NCBI RefSeq assembly: GCF_900112895.1
Contig: NZ_FONL01000002.1
Span: forward strand, 124,001 to 188,000
Origin: Succiniclasticum ruminis DSM 9236
Lineage (GTDB): Bacteria; Bacillota; Negativicutes; Acidaminococcales; Acidaminococcaceae
Direction of reading: 5' to 3'
Length of the DNA: 64,000 bases
The notes under the pieces were generated by a model, which ran no database searches, was not told the DNA's origin, and was given only the letters and a program-made list of their open reading frames with translations. Below are positions 24,973 to 33,180 of this stretch, in pieces. Each line of letters opens with the position of its first letter. The first letter of the stretch is position 1. The position numbers and the translations under genes were made by a program.

Positions 24973-26583
24973 ATGAAACGGAACTCTTACCAATTATCAA
25001 ATTCACAAAAACAGGAAAACACAGTAAAATCAAAAATCGGATTCAGTGAACCCAAACTTTACGGAAATCATCCGGATACGATTAATAATCTGCAGGATCG
25101 GGTCAATAAGATTATTTCCTGCAGCAAGAACGCCATTTCGTTGTCAAATGCCGGAATGCAGGATAATGCACTGCGATTACAACGAATGGTTTTGGTACGA
25201 CAAAAAGAGATTTTCGACGAGTATCATCCAAATACAATCATCGCAATGAATAATCTGGCAGTTATATTGTTAAAATCAGGGCAGTACGAAAAGGCTTTGG
25301 ACTGGCAGCAAAGAGTTTTTAAAAACAGAAGAATTATTCTGGGAGAGAATCATCCGAATACAATTAATGCAAAGAAAAAAATGGCAAACACGATTGTAAG
25401 GATGAATCAGAAAGCTATCGAATTATCAAATGCCGAAATGTTTAAAGATGCATTGAAATTACAACAGTCGGTTTATGATAAACAAATTGAACTCTTCGAT
25501 GAGAATCATCCAAATACGATCATCGCAATGAGTAACCTAGCAGAAATTTTGTTGAAATTAAGACAATATGAAAAGGCCTTAGCGTTGCAGCAAAAGGTTT
25601 TTAACAACAGAAAAGCTGTTCTGGGAGAAAAACATCCTCGTACAGTTTTATCTGAAAAAAACATAAAGAATACTTTTGCAACAATGAACTTAGAGGTTAC
25701 CAAGCTGTCAAATGAGGCAAAGTACGATGAAGCATTAATGTTACAACTTACAATTTTAAATAACGCAAAAAAAATATTTGGGGAAGAACATCCTGAAACG
25801 ATTTTTGCCAAGTATAACGAAATACTTTTATTAACTCAATTGAAAAAACGTTATAACGAAGCGTTAAAATTATACGAAAGCGACTTAATAAAAGCAGATC
25901 CTGCCATAAAATTCCCGCCTTGCCCATTGGTTGATTCAATTAATATTTTTGACTTTTTTTCCGAATGTAAGCAATCGGATATTATAACGGCCTCACCTCG
26001 GAAGAGCTTTTTTGTAGACGCAGGACCCGGGACAGGAAAAACTTATACTTTAATCCAAAAGTTAAATTATATGGTTACCCAGGAAGGCGTAGAAGCCGAC
26101 GGCATACTTGTTTTATGTTTTACTAATGCGGCGGTTGACGAAATAAGATTTCGTCTTAAGCAGTTTGTTGCCAACGGTGCCGACAGAAGCCTTGTTCTTG
26201 TTGATGTAAGAACCTTTCATTCATTTGCATGGTGGCTGATCAATGAGGCAAATTCCGAATTGATTGATTCGGGCTGGGATCCTGTTAATATGGCAAGTTT
26301 GTATTTTGAAAAGTCTTTGGTATACGCCAAAAAGATATTCGAGTCATTTGGTCAAGAAGTAGTAGCAAGATGGGAATATTTCATTGTTGATGAAATTCAG
26401 GACTTGACAAATACCCTGGGTAATTTTGTATTGGAAATTATTAATGCGTGTCTGTCAGTCGGTTGCGGTGTGTCGGTTTTAGGAGATGCATGCCAGGCAA
26501 TATACGATTATCAGGAGTCACAGTCAAATTCGCTAAAATCAGGCGAATTTTATAAAACATTGTTCCCATCCCATTACAGGTGA
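24973..26583 (+). CDS. TPR domain fused to truncated UvrD/SF1 helicase
   Basis: 536 residues. Residues 40-310 carry kinesin-light-chain-type TPR repeats (DEYHPNTIIAMNNLAVILLKSGQYEKALDWQQRVF and similar, about four). Residues 340-530 match SF1A helicase motifs: AGPGTGKT (motif I), LCFTNAAVDEIRFR, the Ia/Ib region FHSFAWW, and VDEIQDLT (motif II), then LGDACQAIYDYQ (motif III). The frame ends right after SHYR, before motifs IV-VI, so the helicase lacks its second RecA domain. Truncated and likely inactive as a helicase, or a fragment of a defence-type TPR-helicase. Confidence 0.8.
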   Translation: MKRNSYQLSNSQKQENTVKSKIGFSEPKLYGNHPDTINNLQDRVNKIISCSKNAISLSNAGMQDNALRLQRMVLVRQKEIFDEYHPNTIIAMNNLAVILLKSGQYEKALDWQQRVFKNRRIILGENHPNTINAKKKMANTIVRMNQKAIELSNAEMFKDALKLQQSVYDKQIELFDENHPNTIIAMSNLAEILLKLRQYEKALALQQKVFNNRKAVLGEKHPRTVLSEKNIKNTFATMNLEVTKLSNEAKYDEALMLQLTILNNAKKIFGEEHPETIFAKYNEILLLTQLKKRYNEALKLYESDLIKADPAIKFPPCPLVDSINIFDFFSECKQSDIITASPRKSFFVDAGPGTGKTYTLIQKLNYMVTQEGVEADGILVLCFTNAAVDEIRFRLKQFVANGADRSLVLVDVRTFHSFAWWLINEANSELIDSGWDPVNMASLYFEKSLVYAKKIFESFGQEVVARWEYFIVDEIQDLTNTLGNFVLEIINACLSVGCGVSVLGDACQAIYDYQESQSNSLKSGEFYKTLFPSHYR

Positions 26584-26611
26584 GAGAAAGATTGATCACA
26601 TTGAAATTAAT

Positions 26612-27319
26612 TTGGATTCCATTGCATTATTTGCACGCATTTCTCATTATGGTGATGAACAGGAAGAGCAGGTTAAAGGATTTATTATACATGTAGTGCT
26701 GCATGAATTGGCTCATTTGGACCAGGAGGTTGATTTTGGGCAGGACAATAAGACAAAAAACGAGTATCAAAAACGAATGGAAAACGCTAATGAGACATAT
26801 ACCTATAACTGGATTATGAAGCATATGAACGAGCTGGTCAGAAGGTTTGGGCCGTTTCGTCTGGAATTAGCAGCAAATTCCGGCACCTACCGCTATGACA
26901 ATCGATATGTCTACAAACGTATTAATTCCGTAGCTGATGTGCTGAAATCATTACTTTATTTTTTAAGCAATGTGGATATAGAAAAACTGATTGATAAATT
27001 TAATTCTGTATTTATTATGATGATACTGAAACTCAGAAACGGTGCACATTTCAGATGTTTAATACTGGGTAAAAATGATTCACCGGTAAAAATTCGTAAG
27101 ATACGTGATCTTCTCACATTCTTGGATCAGAATATAATACAGAAAAACCGTGTGTTTACGTCAAAATCTTGGTTGGAATATGATGAAAGTATCGTTCTTA
27201 AGTCAGATAATAAGCCTGGTTCCAGAACCTTTCATATCCCATTTCTTGTAATAACTCTGGAAGAAAGTGATGAAGAAGCAAAAACATTTACTATCGAATA
27301 CAAAAAAGAAAAGGCCTGA
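26612..27319 (+). CDS. Fragment with HExxH metallopeptidase-like motif
   Basis: 235 residues from a weak TTG; the frame is open 5' of that, overlapping the end of the helicase frame, so it probably lost its native start. Near residue 30 is VVLHELAHLDQ, an HExxH zinc-peptidase signature, in a helix. The rest (AANSGTYRYDN..., DVLKSLLYFLSNVD..., HFRCLILGKNDSPVK) has no recognised domain. It looks like the C-terminal part of an unrelated protein joined to the helicase by deletion. Zinc peptidase activity is unproven. Confidence 0.5.
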   Translation: MDSIALFARISHYGDEQEEQVKGFIIHVVLHELAHLDQEVDFGQDNKTKNEYQKRMENANETYTYNWIMKHMNELVRRFGPFRLELAANSGTYRYDNRYVYKRINSVADVLKSLLYFLSNVDIEKLIDKFNSVFIMMILKLRNGAHFRCLILGKNDSPVKIRKIRDLLTFLDQNIIQKNRVFTSKSWLEYDESIVLKSDNKPGSRTFHIPFLVITLEESDEEAKTFTIEYKKEKA

Positions 27320-27383
27320 TTATACTAATGTCATTAAATTAAGCTAAATTGCTGTTTGTTTTAGTGACGGGGATAACAGAGTA

Positions 27384-27412
27384 TTGTTAAAGCAGGTACT
27401 TATTGGTATAAT
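27384..27412 (+). promoter_or_regulatory. Promoter of candidate RNA at 27419
   Basis: TTGTTA (27384-27389), 17 bases, TATAAT (27407-27412). Confidence 0.7.
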
Positions 27413-27418
27413 ATTTAT

Positions 27419-27552
27419 GAGCCTTGATGGTGTGCCGTTAATAGCGGTTGTGAACACACCGTCAGGGTTTCATTTAAAGATAGGACTTGTGCGTGCGTAC
27501 GCCCCCGGTTTTCCGGTGCGCGTGCGGTACATGGCAGGTTCTATTTTTATTT
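27419..27552 (+). ncRNA. Candidate small structured RNA with terminator
   Basis: About 134 nt between a strong promoter and a U-rich end. 5' hairpin: CCTTGATGGTGTG pairs with CACACCGTCAGGG around a GTTAATAGCG loop region. 3' hairpin: ATAGGACTTG (27480) pairs with CAGGTTCTAT (27535), enclosing GTACGC/GCGTGC, then TTTTTATTT. Looks like an independent sRNA ending in a rho-independent terminator. No known family recognised. Confidence 0.6.
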
Positions 27553-27578
27553 GCGTTTCACTAGTATTCTGTTATAAT
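27551..27578 (+). promoter_or_regulatory. Promoter of candidate RNA at 27585
   Basis: TTGCGT (27551), 16 bases, TATAAT (27573-27578); starts within the terminator tail of the preceding RNA. Confidence 0.6.
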
Positions 27579-27584
27579 GAATGA

Positions 27585-27707
27585 GGAATATTTCTTTAGC
27601 AAGCACGATCGCAGAACCAGTTCCACCTTTGATACTGGTATCTGTCGAAAGCAGACCGCAGGTGGTAACGGTCGATGGGCGGGCGGAGCCATCGTAAAGA
27701 ATATTCC
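27585..27707 (+). ncRNA. Candidate multibranched structured RNA
   Basis: The ends pair: GGAATATTTCTTTA (27585) with TAAAGAATATTCC (27695). Inside: GATCG/CGGTC; GTTCCACCT with AGGTGGTAAC enclosing two hairpins (GATAC/GTATC and TCTGT/GCAGA); and the hairpin CGATGG/CCATCG. About 123 nt, promoter adjacent, no coding frame. Folding is clear by eye; family not identified. There is no reverse transcriptase, so a retron is not supported. Confidence 0.6.
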
Positions 27708-27717
27708 AAATAATGCT

Positions 27718-28146
27718 TTAGCATATACGTTCTTTCATCAGAACCAGCAGATTATCACGCGTCAATTTTGTATCAGCCACTAAAAAACCGGCAACTTGTT
27801 TATGTGTGCAGAGCGTATAAGCATAGTCTTCTGCATCAGTACCTTTTTCTTTCAGTTCTGCAATATGGACCAGACCATGGCTGAATCTGCCCCATAAAGA
27901 GCCTTCTGGCACTTCATAAACGTATAAAACCGATAATTCTTCAGATGGTTCTACAGTAGTACTGCGCATATATTCGATATACTTTATGATTCTGTCCCTG
28001 AACATATTCCAAATTTCTTTTCCAGTAACAGTTTCTTTCTTTTTCATTACTTCTATCATTTCATCACGAATGAATGGTATGGCAAGATACGCATTCAGCA
28101 ATTCTTCCATATCAAATTCCCGTAAACATTCCTGTACTGTTTTCAC
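27718..28146 (-). CDS. Hypothetical protein (possibly DUF6557-like)
   Basis: 142 residues. Starts MKTVQECLREFDMEELLNAYL; middle VLYVYEVPEGSLWGRFSHGLVHIAELK and a C-terminal YAYTLCTHKQVAGFLVADTKLTRDN. I associate this arrangement with a Firmicute family (DUF6557) but only from memory. Last gene of a minus-strand operon with two small membrane proteins and a YccA-type protein; its start overlaps the upstream gene's stop by 4 bp. Confidence 0.55.
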   Translation of the reverse strand: MKTVQECLREFDMEELLNAYLAIPFIRDEMIEVMKKKETVTGKEIWNMFRDRIIKYIEYMRSTTVEPSEELSVLYVYEVPEGSLWGRFSHGLVHIAELKEKGTDAEDYAYTLCTHKQVAGFLVADTKLTRDNLLVLMKERIC

Positions 28147-28475
28147 AATATCCCTTCTTCCGTAAGTTTTTCTTTCAATATTTTCTGGTCTTTCTCTGTA
28201 AGAATATCCTTTTTTAGCAGTTCATCCATATATTTTCCTGTAAGGGAGACGATTTCCGGATCTTCTTCGATAATAAGGCTTTGGAGCAGGTATGCTGCAA
28301 AGAAGAACACAAAGAAACCGATCGTACCAAATATGACTGTCCATGCTGTACTGTGCTCCATTTCAGGCATGATCCGGCAGAAGATCAGACTCCCGATCAG
28401 CGTAGCCCAAAGCACAAACTGAAGCTTTTTCAAAAATACGATATATGCCATTTCCTTCAGATTTTCAGAAGTCAT
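28143..28475 (-). CDS. Small membrane protein
   Basis: 110 residues with two transmembrane segments (around residues 17-36 and 44-68, the latter IFGTIGFFVFFFAAYLLQSLII), followed by an acidic cytoplasmic helix. No family recognised. Overlaps both neighbours by 4-11 bp, so translationally coupled in the 29543-27718 operon. Confidence 0.6.
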   Translation of the reverse strand: MTSENLKEMAYIVFLKKLQFVLWATLIGSLIFCRIMPEMEHSTAWTVIFGTIGFFVFFFAAYLLQSLIIEEDPEIVSLTGKYMDELLKKDILTEKDQKILKEKLTEEGIL

Positions 28476-28776
28476 GACATAACCATCCTTTTTGTATTGT
28501 TCTACAGCAGGCCTTTTTTTTCATATATACCATACCTGTTGCAGAAAAGAGCAGGCATGCCATGAAAAGAACCATATTGCATTCGAACATTTCAGGATTG
28601 GTGCTCACTTTCCATGGGAACGTACCCATGTAAATTATAACAGATATGGTCATAAGCAAAGCCATAACCGCAGTCGCAAACGCATATAAATTGTAACCGA
28701 TTTTAAACGGGAGATTATCTATATCCCCACGAAATAAAATCAGATATATTGCCATCACTGTTGCAAATTTTTCCAT
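28465..28776 (-). CDS. Small membrane protein, unknown
   Basis: 103 residues, start chosen at the ATG at 28776 (AAGGAGG upstream); longer in-frame starts lie in the overlapping gene. Three hydrophobic helices predicted (LYAFATAVMALLMTISVIIYMG; CNMVLFMACLLFSATGMVYM). No family recognised; part of the coupled membrane operon. Confidence 0.55.
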   Translation of the reverse strand: MEKFATVMAIYLILFRGDIDNLPFKIGYNLYAFATAVMALLMTISVIIYMGTFPWKVSTNPEMFECNMVLFMACLLFSATGMVYMKKKACCRTIQKGWLCHDF

Positions 28777-28811
28777 ACGTAAATTATCCTCCTTCAATAT
28801 AGCCTTAACCG

Positions 28812-29543
28812 TCATCGTTTGATTTTCCGCAACAGATTCAGCACTTCCAGATACATCCAGATTAGGGAAACCATAAACGAAAAGGCAAAATACCACTCAA
28901 AGTAAGAAGGGAATCCTTTTGCTGTTAATGAGTCGATATCTGCAAAATCACAGGCAAGATTGGATGCAGCAATGACAATGACTATCAAGGAAATACTAAT
29001 ACCTTTCCATCCCATGTCATGCAGCATGGGTATTTCCATACCAAATCCCATAATCAGTACCAAATCAACAACATATAACAGAGCAATTGCACCTGTAGCC
29101 CTAACTACATTATTTCGAAACGCTTCATTTACATTGATCCATTTCCTGCAGTAAGAAAGTGCTGTCAAAAAAGCGAGAATAAAAGTCACAAGTACAGACT
29201 GAAGGACAATACCATCGCAGGATGTTTCTTCATGAACAGAGACCTGACCCAGTACAATACCTTCCAATACTGCATATACAGGTGATAGACACATGGAACT
29301 TTTTGGGTTCCAGCATATATACAGCCCAGTAATAAATGCTCCAATAATCATCAACAGTATGGATCTGTTGGAAAATGCATATAAACAGGAAATTACTGAA
29401 GATACTATCACCAAAGCCAGCAATAATAGGCTTTTCAGGGAGGCTCGTTCTGTTGTTGCAACTTTCTGGTATGATTCTGTAATATTCTTGTTTTTGATCC
29501 GTTTCAGTACCGGATTACGTGTTTTATTCGTTTCATTGTCCAT
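28812..29543 (-). CDS. Bax inhibitor-1/YccA family membrane protein
   Basis: 243 residues with seven predicted transmembrane helices. Diagnostic segments: YAVLEGIVLGQVS, GIVLQSVLVTFILAFLTALSY, AFRNNVVRATGAIALLYVVDLVL, and near the C-terminus DFADIDSLTAKGFPSYFEWYFAFSFMVSLIWMYLEVLNLL, all typical of the long-tailed YccA/BaxI group. These proteins modulate ion leak and, in YccA, the FtsH protease. First gene of the minus-strand membrane operon. Confidence 0.85.
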   Translation of the reverse strand: MDNETNKTRNPVLKRIKNKNITESYQKVATTERASLKSLLLLALVIVSSVISCLYAFSNRSILLMIIGAFITGLYICWNPKSSMCLSPVYAVLEGIVLGQVSVHEETSCDGIVLQSVLVTFILAFLTALSYCRKWINVNEAFRNNVVRATGAIALLYVVDLVLIMGFGMEIPMLHDMGWKGISISLIVIVIAASNLACDFADIDSLTAKGFPSYFEWYFAFSFMVSLIWMYLEVLNLLRKIKR

Positions 29544-29565
29544 TGATAAATTACCTCCATAAATA

Positions 29566-29600
29566 CAAAAAAGATCCCTCTGCCAATAGTAGCAGAGGGT
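29566..29600 (-). terminator. Intrinsic terminator after the gene at 29647
   Basis: CCCTCTGC and GCAGAGGG form an 8-bp stem; on the minus strand a six-T run follows. Confidence 0.8.
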
Positions 29601-29646
29601 TTGTAGAAATATCAGCTTTCAACATTTTAATAACTTTATTCTTTTT

Positions 29647-29901
29647 TCAACCTTTTACAGCGCTGCTGTCAGACCTGCCGCCAGACCGCCGCCGGTCAAG
29701 GCGCTTTTTTCTTTCTTTTGTACCGTAGCCGTACCGGCAGCAACGGCACACAAATGCCTGCACTTCAGGACAATCCAAGCCAGCTGTTTTGCGAAGCAGG
29801 GCAACAGCTTTCGGGTCGTTTTCTTCTTTTGCGTATTTGTATACATAACGCACCAAACCGGAGAGCTTCTCCCGCTGTTCCTCTGTCTGTTCCAATTCCA
29901 T
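29647..29901 (-). CDS. Degenerate single-repeat Sel1-like protein
   Basis: 84 residues, AGGAGG site. One recognisable Sel1-like unit (DPKAVALLRKTAGLDCPEVQAFVCRCCRYGYGTKE) and a very basic tail (RKKRLDRRRSGGRSD). An overlapping frame (29655-29909) is a shadow. It stands alone behind a promoter of the shared six-site type and next to the Sel1 array, so it is probably a reduced member of that family. Confidence 0.55.
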   Translation of the reverse strand: MELEQTEEQREKLSGLVRYVYKYAKEENDPKAVALLRKTAGLDCPEVQAFVCRCCRYGYGTKERKKRLDRRRSGGRSDSSAVKG

Positions 29902-29978
29902 TCTTGCACCTCCTGTTCCGCACCGGCCGTGCGGCCGGCTTATTTTTTCAATGTTTGCGGTGTTCCCGCACCATTAAC

Positions 29979-30025
29979 AGTATAGACCATCAAGAACAAC
30001 TTTTTCCCCGGGTGGAGGTTATTTC
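29979..30025 (-). promoter_or_regulatory. Promoter of the 29647-29901 gene, shared architecture
   Basis: On the minus strand: AT tract and CCTCC (box CTCC, 30014-30017), six bases, GGAAAA (30002-30007), 17 bases, TATACT (29979-29984). Confidence 0.65.
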
Positions 30026-30085
30026 AAGAATCTGCAGTTCGTGATTTTGCGGAAGCGGGGCATGCTTCCGGTTATCAATCAGAAT

Positions 30086-30120
30086 AAGCCCCTGCCATTA
30101 AAGGCAAGGGCTTTCCTTAT
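30086..30120. terminator. Inverted repeat between convergent transcripts
   Basis: AAGCCCCTGCC and GGCAAGGGCTT form an 11-bp stem (one mismatch), with T-rich flanks. Likely the end of the minus-strand Sel1 transcript; T-run is weak. Confidence 0.55.
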
Positions 30121-30147
30121 CGCTTCCTGTCTGACGGGTGCCGCAGG

Positions 30148-30504
30148 CTATATATAATATCTCGGTCTTTCGCCCTGGCAGACGAGGCCCTTCTTTTCAG
30201 CTTCCCTCATCCATTTCTCATAATCGGGAAAGCTTCTTTTTACACCGTCACCCATGTAATAACAGACAGCCAGTGCGAACTGGGCCGGGCCGTTTCCGAG
30301 TTCGGCAGCACCGAGGTAGCATTTCACTGCCTCCGTTCTGTCTTTTTCGATCCCATTGCCAACATAATAGCAGTTGCCGAGAGAATAAAGAGCGTCAGCA
30401 TTGCCTTTTTCGGCAGCATCCTTTATGGTATTGAAAGCTTCCGCATCATTATTCTCACAGACCTTTTTATATAAGTCTTCAAAATTTACATCATTTCCTG
30501 CCAT
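30148..30504 (-). CDS. Sel1-repeat protein (tandem array, gene 1)
   Basis: 118 residues, GGGAGG site. Three Sel1-like repeats: NNDAEAFNTIKDAAEKGNADALYSLGNCYYVGNGIEKD, AVKCYLGAAELGNGPAQFALAVCYYMGDGVKRS and a short last one. Cytoplasmic. It follows the next upstream Sel1 gene by 23 bp and is presumably in the same transcript. Confidence 0.85.
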   Translation of the reverse strand: MAGNDVNFEDLYKKVCENNDAEAFNTIKDAAEKGNADALYSLGNCYYVGNGIEKDRTEAVKCYLGAAELGNGPAQFALAVCYYMGDGVKRSFPDYEKWMREAEKKGLVCQGERPRYYI

Positions 30505-30527
30505 AGTAATTTTTCCTCCCTGGTGAA

Positions 30528-31436
30528 TTAATGTTGATTTTTAGGGGTTTTATTCCAGAAATCCGAGATAAAGGCAAGATCATTAGCGGCATCAGGATCG
30601 CCAGCCTCAGCAGCTTTGCGAAGCAGCCTCATTCCTTCCATCTCATCGAATTCCACACCGTTGCCGGACATGTAACATCTGCCCAGCCGTCCAATAGCGA
30701 ACGGCAAGCCTTGTGCGGCAGCTTCACGGTACAGTTCCGCTGCTTTTGTGAAATCCTGTTCCACAACATCGCCATTAAAATAAAAATCACCCAGCAAAGA
30801 CTTGGCATGCGGTTCTCCCTGTTCTGCAGCTTTTGAGAGCCATTGTAACGCTTTATCTTTATTTTCAACCGTTCCCGTACCTGTAAGGTAACATCTGCCC
30901 AGTTCACATTGGGCAAATGCGTCTCCCCGTTCGGCAGCAGTTTCAAACAGTTCAAAAGCCTTTTTCTCGTTTTTTTCAACGCCTATGCCATCCAGATGAC
31001 AGTCGCCTAAAATACCCATGGCAAAGGTATCGTCGTTATCGGCGGCCTTCTGAATCCATTTTGCCGCTTCTTTTGCATCAGCTTTTACGCCAAAGCCATG
31101 ATAATAGCACAGACCCAGACAAACCACACACCCAGGTTCTCCCTGTTCTGCAGCTTTACGCATCCATTCGGCGGCTTTTACGAGATCTTTTTTTGCGCCC
31201 CTGCCAAAAAAGTAAGCATGACTTAAATCACGCATGGACTCAAGTTTTCCCTGTTCAGCAGATTTCTGAAGCCATTTTAATGCTTCTTTTTCGTCAATCT
31301 CAACGCCGTTGCCATAATGGTAACACCTGGCCAGCGACCACTGGGCGTTTTCGTCACCGGCTTCTGCCTTTCTTAAAAGTTCATCAATTTCTTCCTTGCC
31401 CAGCAGTCTTTCCATTCTTTCAATCCTGTTATTCAC
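30528..31436 (-). CDS. Sel1-repeat protein (tandem array, gene 2)
   Basis: 302 residues from a GTG with a GGGAGG site. Eight Sel1-like repeats run along almost the whole protein (e.g. ENAQWSLARCYHYGNGVEID, EPHAKSLLGDFYFNGDVVEQD), ending in a short polar tail. No signal peptide. Such long alpha-solenoids serve as protein-protein scaffolds. Largest member of the array; a weak TATATT -10 lies just upstream. Confidence 0.88.
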   Translation of the reverse strand: MNNRIERMERLLGKEEIDELLRKAEAGDENAQWSLARCYHYGNGVEIDEKEALKWLQKSAEQGKLESMRDLSHAYFFGRGAKKDLVKAAEWMRKAAEQGEPGCVVCLGLCYYHGFGVKADAKEAAKWIQKAADNDDTFAMGILGDCHLDGIGVEKNEKKAFELFETAAERGDAFAQCELGRCYLTGTGTVENKDKALQWLSKAAEQGEPHAKSLLGDFYFNGDVVEQDFTKAAELYREAAAQGLPFAIGRLGRCYMSGNGVEFDEMEGMRLLRKAAEAGDPDAANDLAFISDFWNKTPKNQH

Positions 31437-31536
31437 TACAAATACCTCCCTCGGTAATTTAATATAATCAGACCGTTTCTTTACAGGCCATCACAGCAGG
31501 ACCCGTTGTAAGGAAACAGCCGGAGATTCGGATAAC

Positions 31537-31575
31537 AGCCTTGGAAACCTTTGGAGATTCCAAGGCCGTTTTATT
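31537..31575. terminator. Inverted repeat downstream of the 31658 gene
   Basis: GCCTTGGAA and TTCCAAGGC pair with an 11-base loop, followed by GTTTTATT on the plus strand. T-run on the minus side is short. Confidence 0.5.
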
Positions 31576-31657
31576 CCGGACGCCGTTTTATCCGCCAAAA
31601 GCTGAAAGGAGAGCAGGGTAGAGCGGGAACACGGCGCGAAGTTACTTTTGCAGAACC

Positions 31658-32251
31658 TTATACTTCAATACCGAAATAGCTGAAGAGGGTAGTCTTTGCC
31701 GCATCAATACCGTTATCCGCGGCTTTGTACAGCCATTTCGTCGCCTCAGCCTTGTTTTCTTTTGCGCCGTGCCCGAACAGGTAGCACTTGGCCAGTTCGA
31801 ACTGGGCCAGCCCGACTTCCTGCTCAGCAGCCTTGCGGAACCATCTGATTGCTTCCCGGATATCCCTTTCAACACCGCACCCGCTCAGAAAGCACATGCC
31901 GTAATTATACTGTCCGAAGCCGTCACCCTGTTCCGCAGCCTTACGGAACCATTTCATGGCTTCCGTATTATTTTGGTTCATGTGCTCACCGTTCAGATAG
32001 CAGCCTCCCAGTATGTTTTGGGAACTGGCATATCCTTGTTCTGCGGCCTTAAGAAGCCAAGTTACACCTTCAGCTTCATCCTGTTCGGAACCGCGCGCCA
32101 AAATACAGAACATCCTTTGCTGCGCTTCGTGATTGCCGTTTTCAGCAGCAGTTTTTATAAAATCAAAGGCTTTCTGGTCCTTATTCAGCAGAAACCTTGC
32201 CTGTGCATCAGTGATTTCTTCGACAGTTATACTGCCGGAAGTATTATCCAT
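31658..32251 (-). CDS. Sel1-repeat protein (tandem array, gene 3)
   Basis: 197 residues, AGGAGG site. Five Sel1-like repeats, e.g. GYASSQNILGGCYLNGEHMNQN, GDGFGQYNYGMCFLSGCGVERD, VGLAQFELAKCYLFGHGAKEN. The N-terminus (EEITDAQARFLLNKDQKAF) is unique. Its own terminator-like repeats flank it, so it may be a separate transcript unit. Confidence 0.85.
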   Translation of the reverse strand: MDNTSGSITVEEITDAQARFLLNKDQKAFDFIKTAAENGNHEAQQRMFCILARGSEQDEAEGVTWLLKAAEQGYASSQNILGGCYLNGEHMNQNNTEAMKWFRKAAEQGDGFGQYNYGMCFLSGCGVERDIREAIRWFRKAAEQEVGLAQFELAKCYLFGHGAKENKAEATKWLYKAADNGIDAAKTTLFSYFGIEV

Positions 32252-32329
32252 TATTGTTTCCTCCTCTTAAATAAGAAAAGCATGTTCCCTGTCACCGGCA
32301 GGTTGTACAGATCTGCCGGACCGGAAGCA

Positions 32330-32358
32330 AACCCCCTGACGGACAGGTCCAGGGGGTT
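32330..32358 (-). terminator. Inverted repeat after the 32369 gene
   Basis: AACCCCCTG and CAGGGGGTT form a 9-bp stem with an 11-base loop. Confidence 0.65.
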
Positions 32359-32368
32359 CAGTACATAG

Positions 32369-32929
32369 TTACTCAGGCTGGATATTGAAACGTTTCAGGG
32401 TACTTATAAGTATCTCGCAGTCATCGCAATGCTGGGATTTTGCTTTCTCCAGCCATTGCATCGCTTCATCCTTGCTGCCCTGTGCCCGGCCCAGACGGCA
32501 AAGATCATTGAAGACCAAATATGCGGCAGGACAGCCGGTTTCGCATGCCGCCCTGACCCATTTGATGGCTTTCTTTTCATTTTCTTTGGGATTTTCTTCA
32601 TAAAGATCATAAGAATAGCACTGGGCAAGATAAAGCATGGCTTCGGGATTTTCCTGCGCCGCAGCTTTTTCAAACCAGCTTACAGCCTTACCCATATCCT
32701 TATCCGCATCTACGCCAAGATAATAGAATTTCCCCAAAGCAAACTGGGCCATCCCAAAATTTTGTTCTGCAGCCTTATTGACCCACTTGAGTCCTTCTTC
32801 CACGTCTTTTTTCACGCCGAGACCTTCAAGGTACGAAATGCCCACAGAAAACTGTGCCTCTGCGTCACCCTGTTTCGCCTTTTCGCAGAGGGTAAAAACC
32901 GGGTCTTCTACATCCAGTATTTTTTTCAT
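32369..32929 (-). CDS. Sel1-repeat protein (tandem array, gene 4)
   Basis: 186 residues, AAGGAG site. Sel1-like repeats: GDAEAQFSVGISYLEGLGVKKD, FGMAQFALGKFYYLGVDADKD, and further degenerate ones to residue 150. Ends in a 40-residue non-repeat tail (QHCDDCEILISTLKRF). Preceded by a small frame at 32969. Confidence 0.85.
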   Translation of the reverse strand: MKKILDVEDPVFTLCEKAKQGDAEAQFSVGISYLEGLGVKKDVEEGLKWVNKAAEQNFGMAQFALGKFYYLGVDADKDMGKAVSWFEKAAAQENPEAMLYLAQCYSYDLYEENPKENEKKAIKWVRAACETGCPAAYLVFNDLCRLGRAQGSKDEAMQWLEKAKSQHCDDCEILISTLKRFNIQPE

Positions 32930-32968
32930 GGCAACATTCTCCTTTGACTCTTATTTAATACAACACAC

Positions 32969-33127
32969 TCATGAACTCAAACGTGATCTTGCAGTAACGG
33001 GATCTTCGCCCGTCTCGTCACAATAATATACAGAAGTATCTTTGTCACTGCTTTCGCCTCCTTCCTGCGCAGGACTGACGGATCCGGTCACGAAGCCATA
33101 CGGGGCATGCATATTGCGGTCCGTCAT
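32969..33127 (-). CDS. Possible small protein upstream of the Sel1 array
   Basis: 52 residues from ATG at 33127 (MTDRNMHAPYGFVTGSVSPAQ..., ending RLSS). The frame remains open and protein-like further upstream (YIFDGLSYKQ) with a GGAAGGAAG there, but lacks an ATG in that part; the start is therefore uncertain. Acidic middle (ESSDKDTSVYYCDETGED). No family known. Confidence 0.4.
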   Translation of the reverse strand: MTDRNMHAPYGFVTGSVSPAQEGGESSDKDTSVYYCDETGEDPVTARSRLSS

Positions 33128-33180
33128 CTGTTTATATGATAAGCCGTCAAAAATGTAATCTTCCTTCCGTGGTGGTTTTT

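Noticed and set aside
27585-27707. Retron msr-msd (end-paired RNA)
   Set aside because: The paired ends resemble a1/a2, but no reverse transcriptase gene is nearby and downstream genes are on the other strand.
29655-29909. Overlapping 84-codon frame on the minus strand
   Set aside because: Shadow of the 29647-29901 gene, which has the better ribosome site and the Sel1-like unit.
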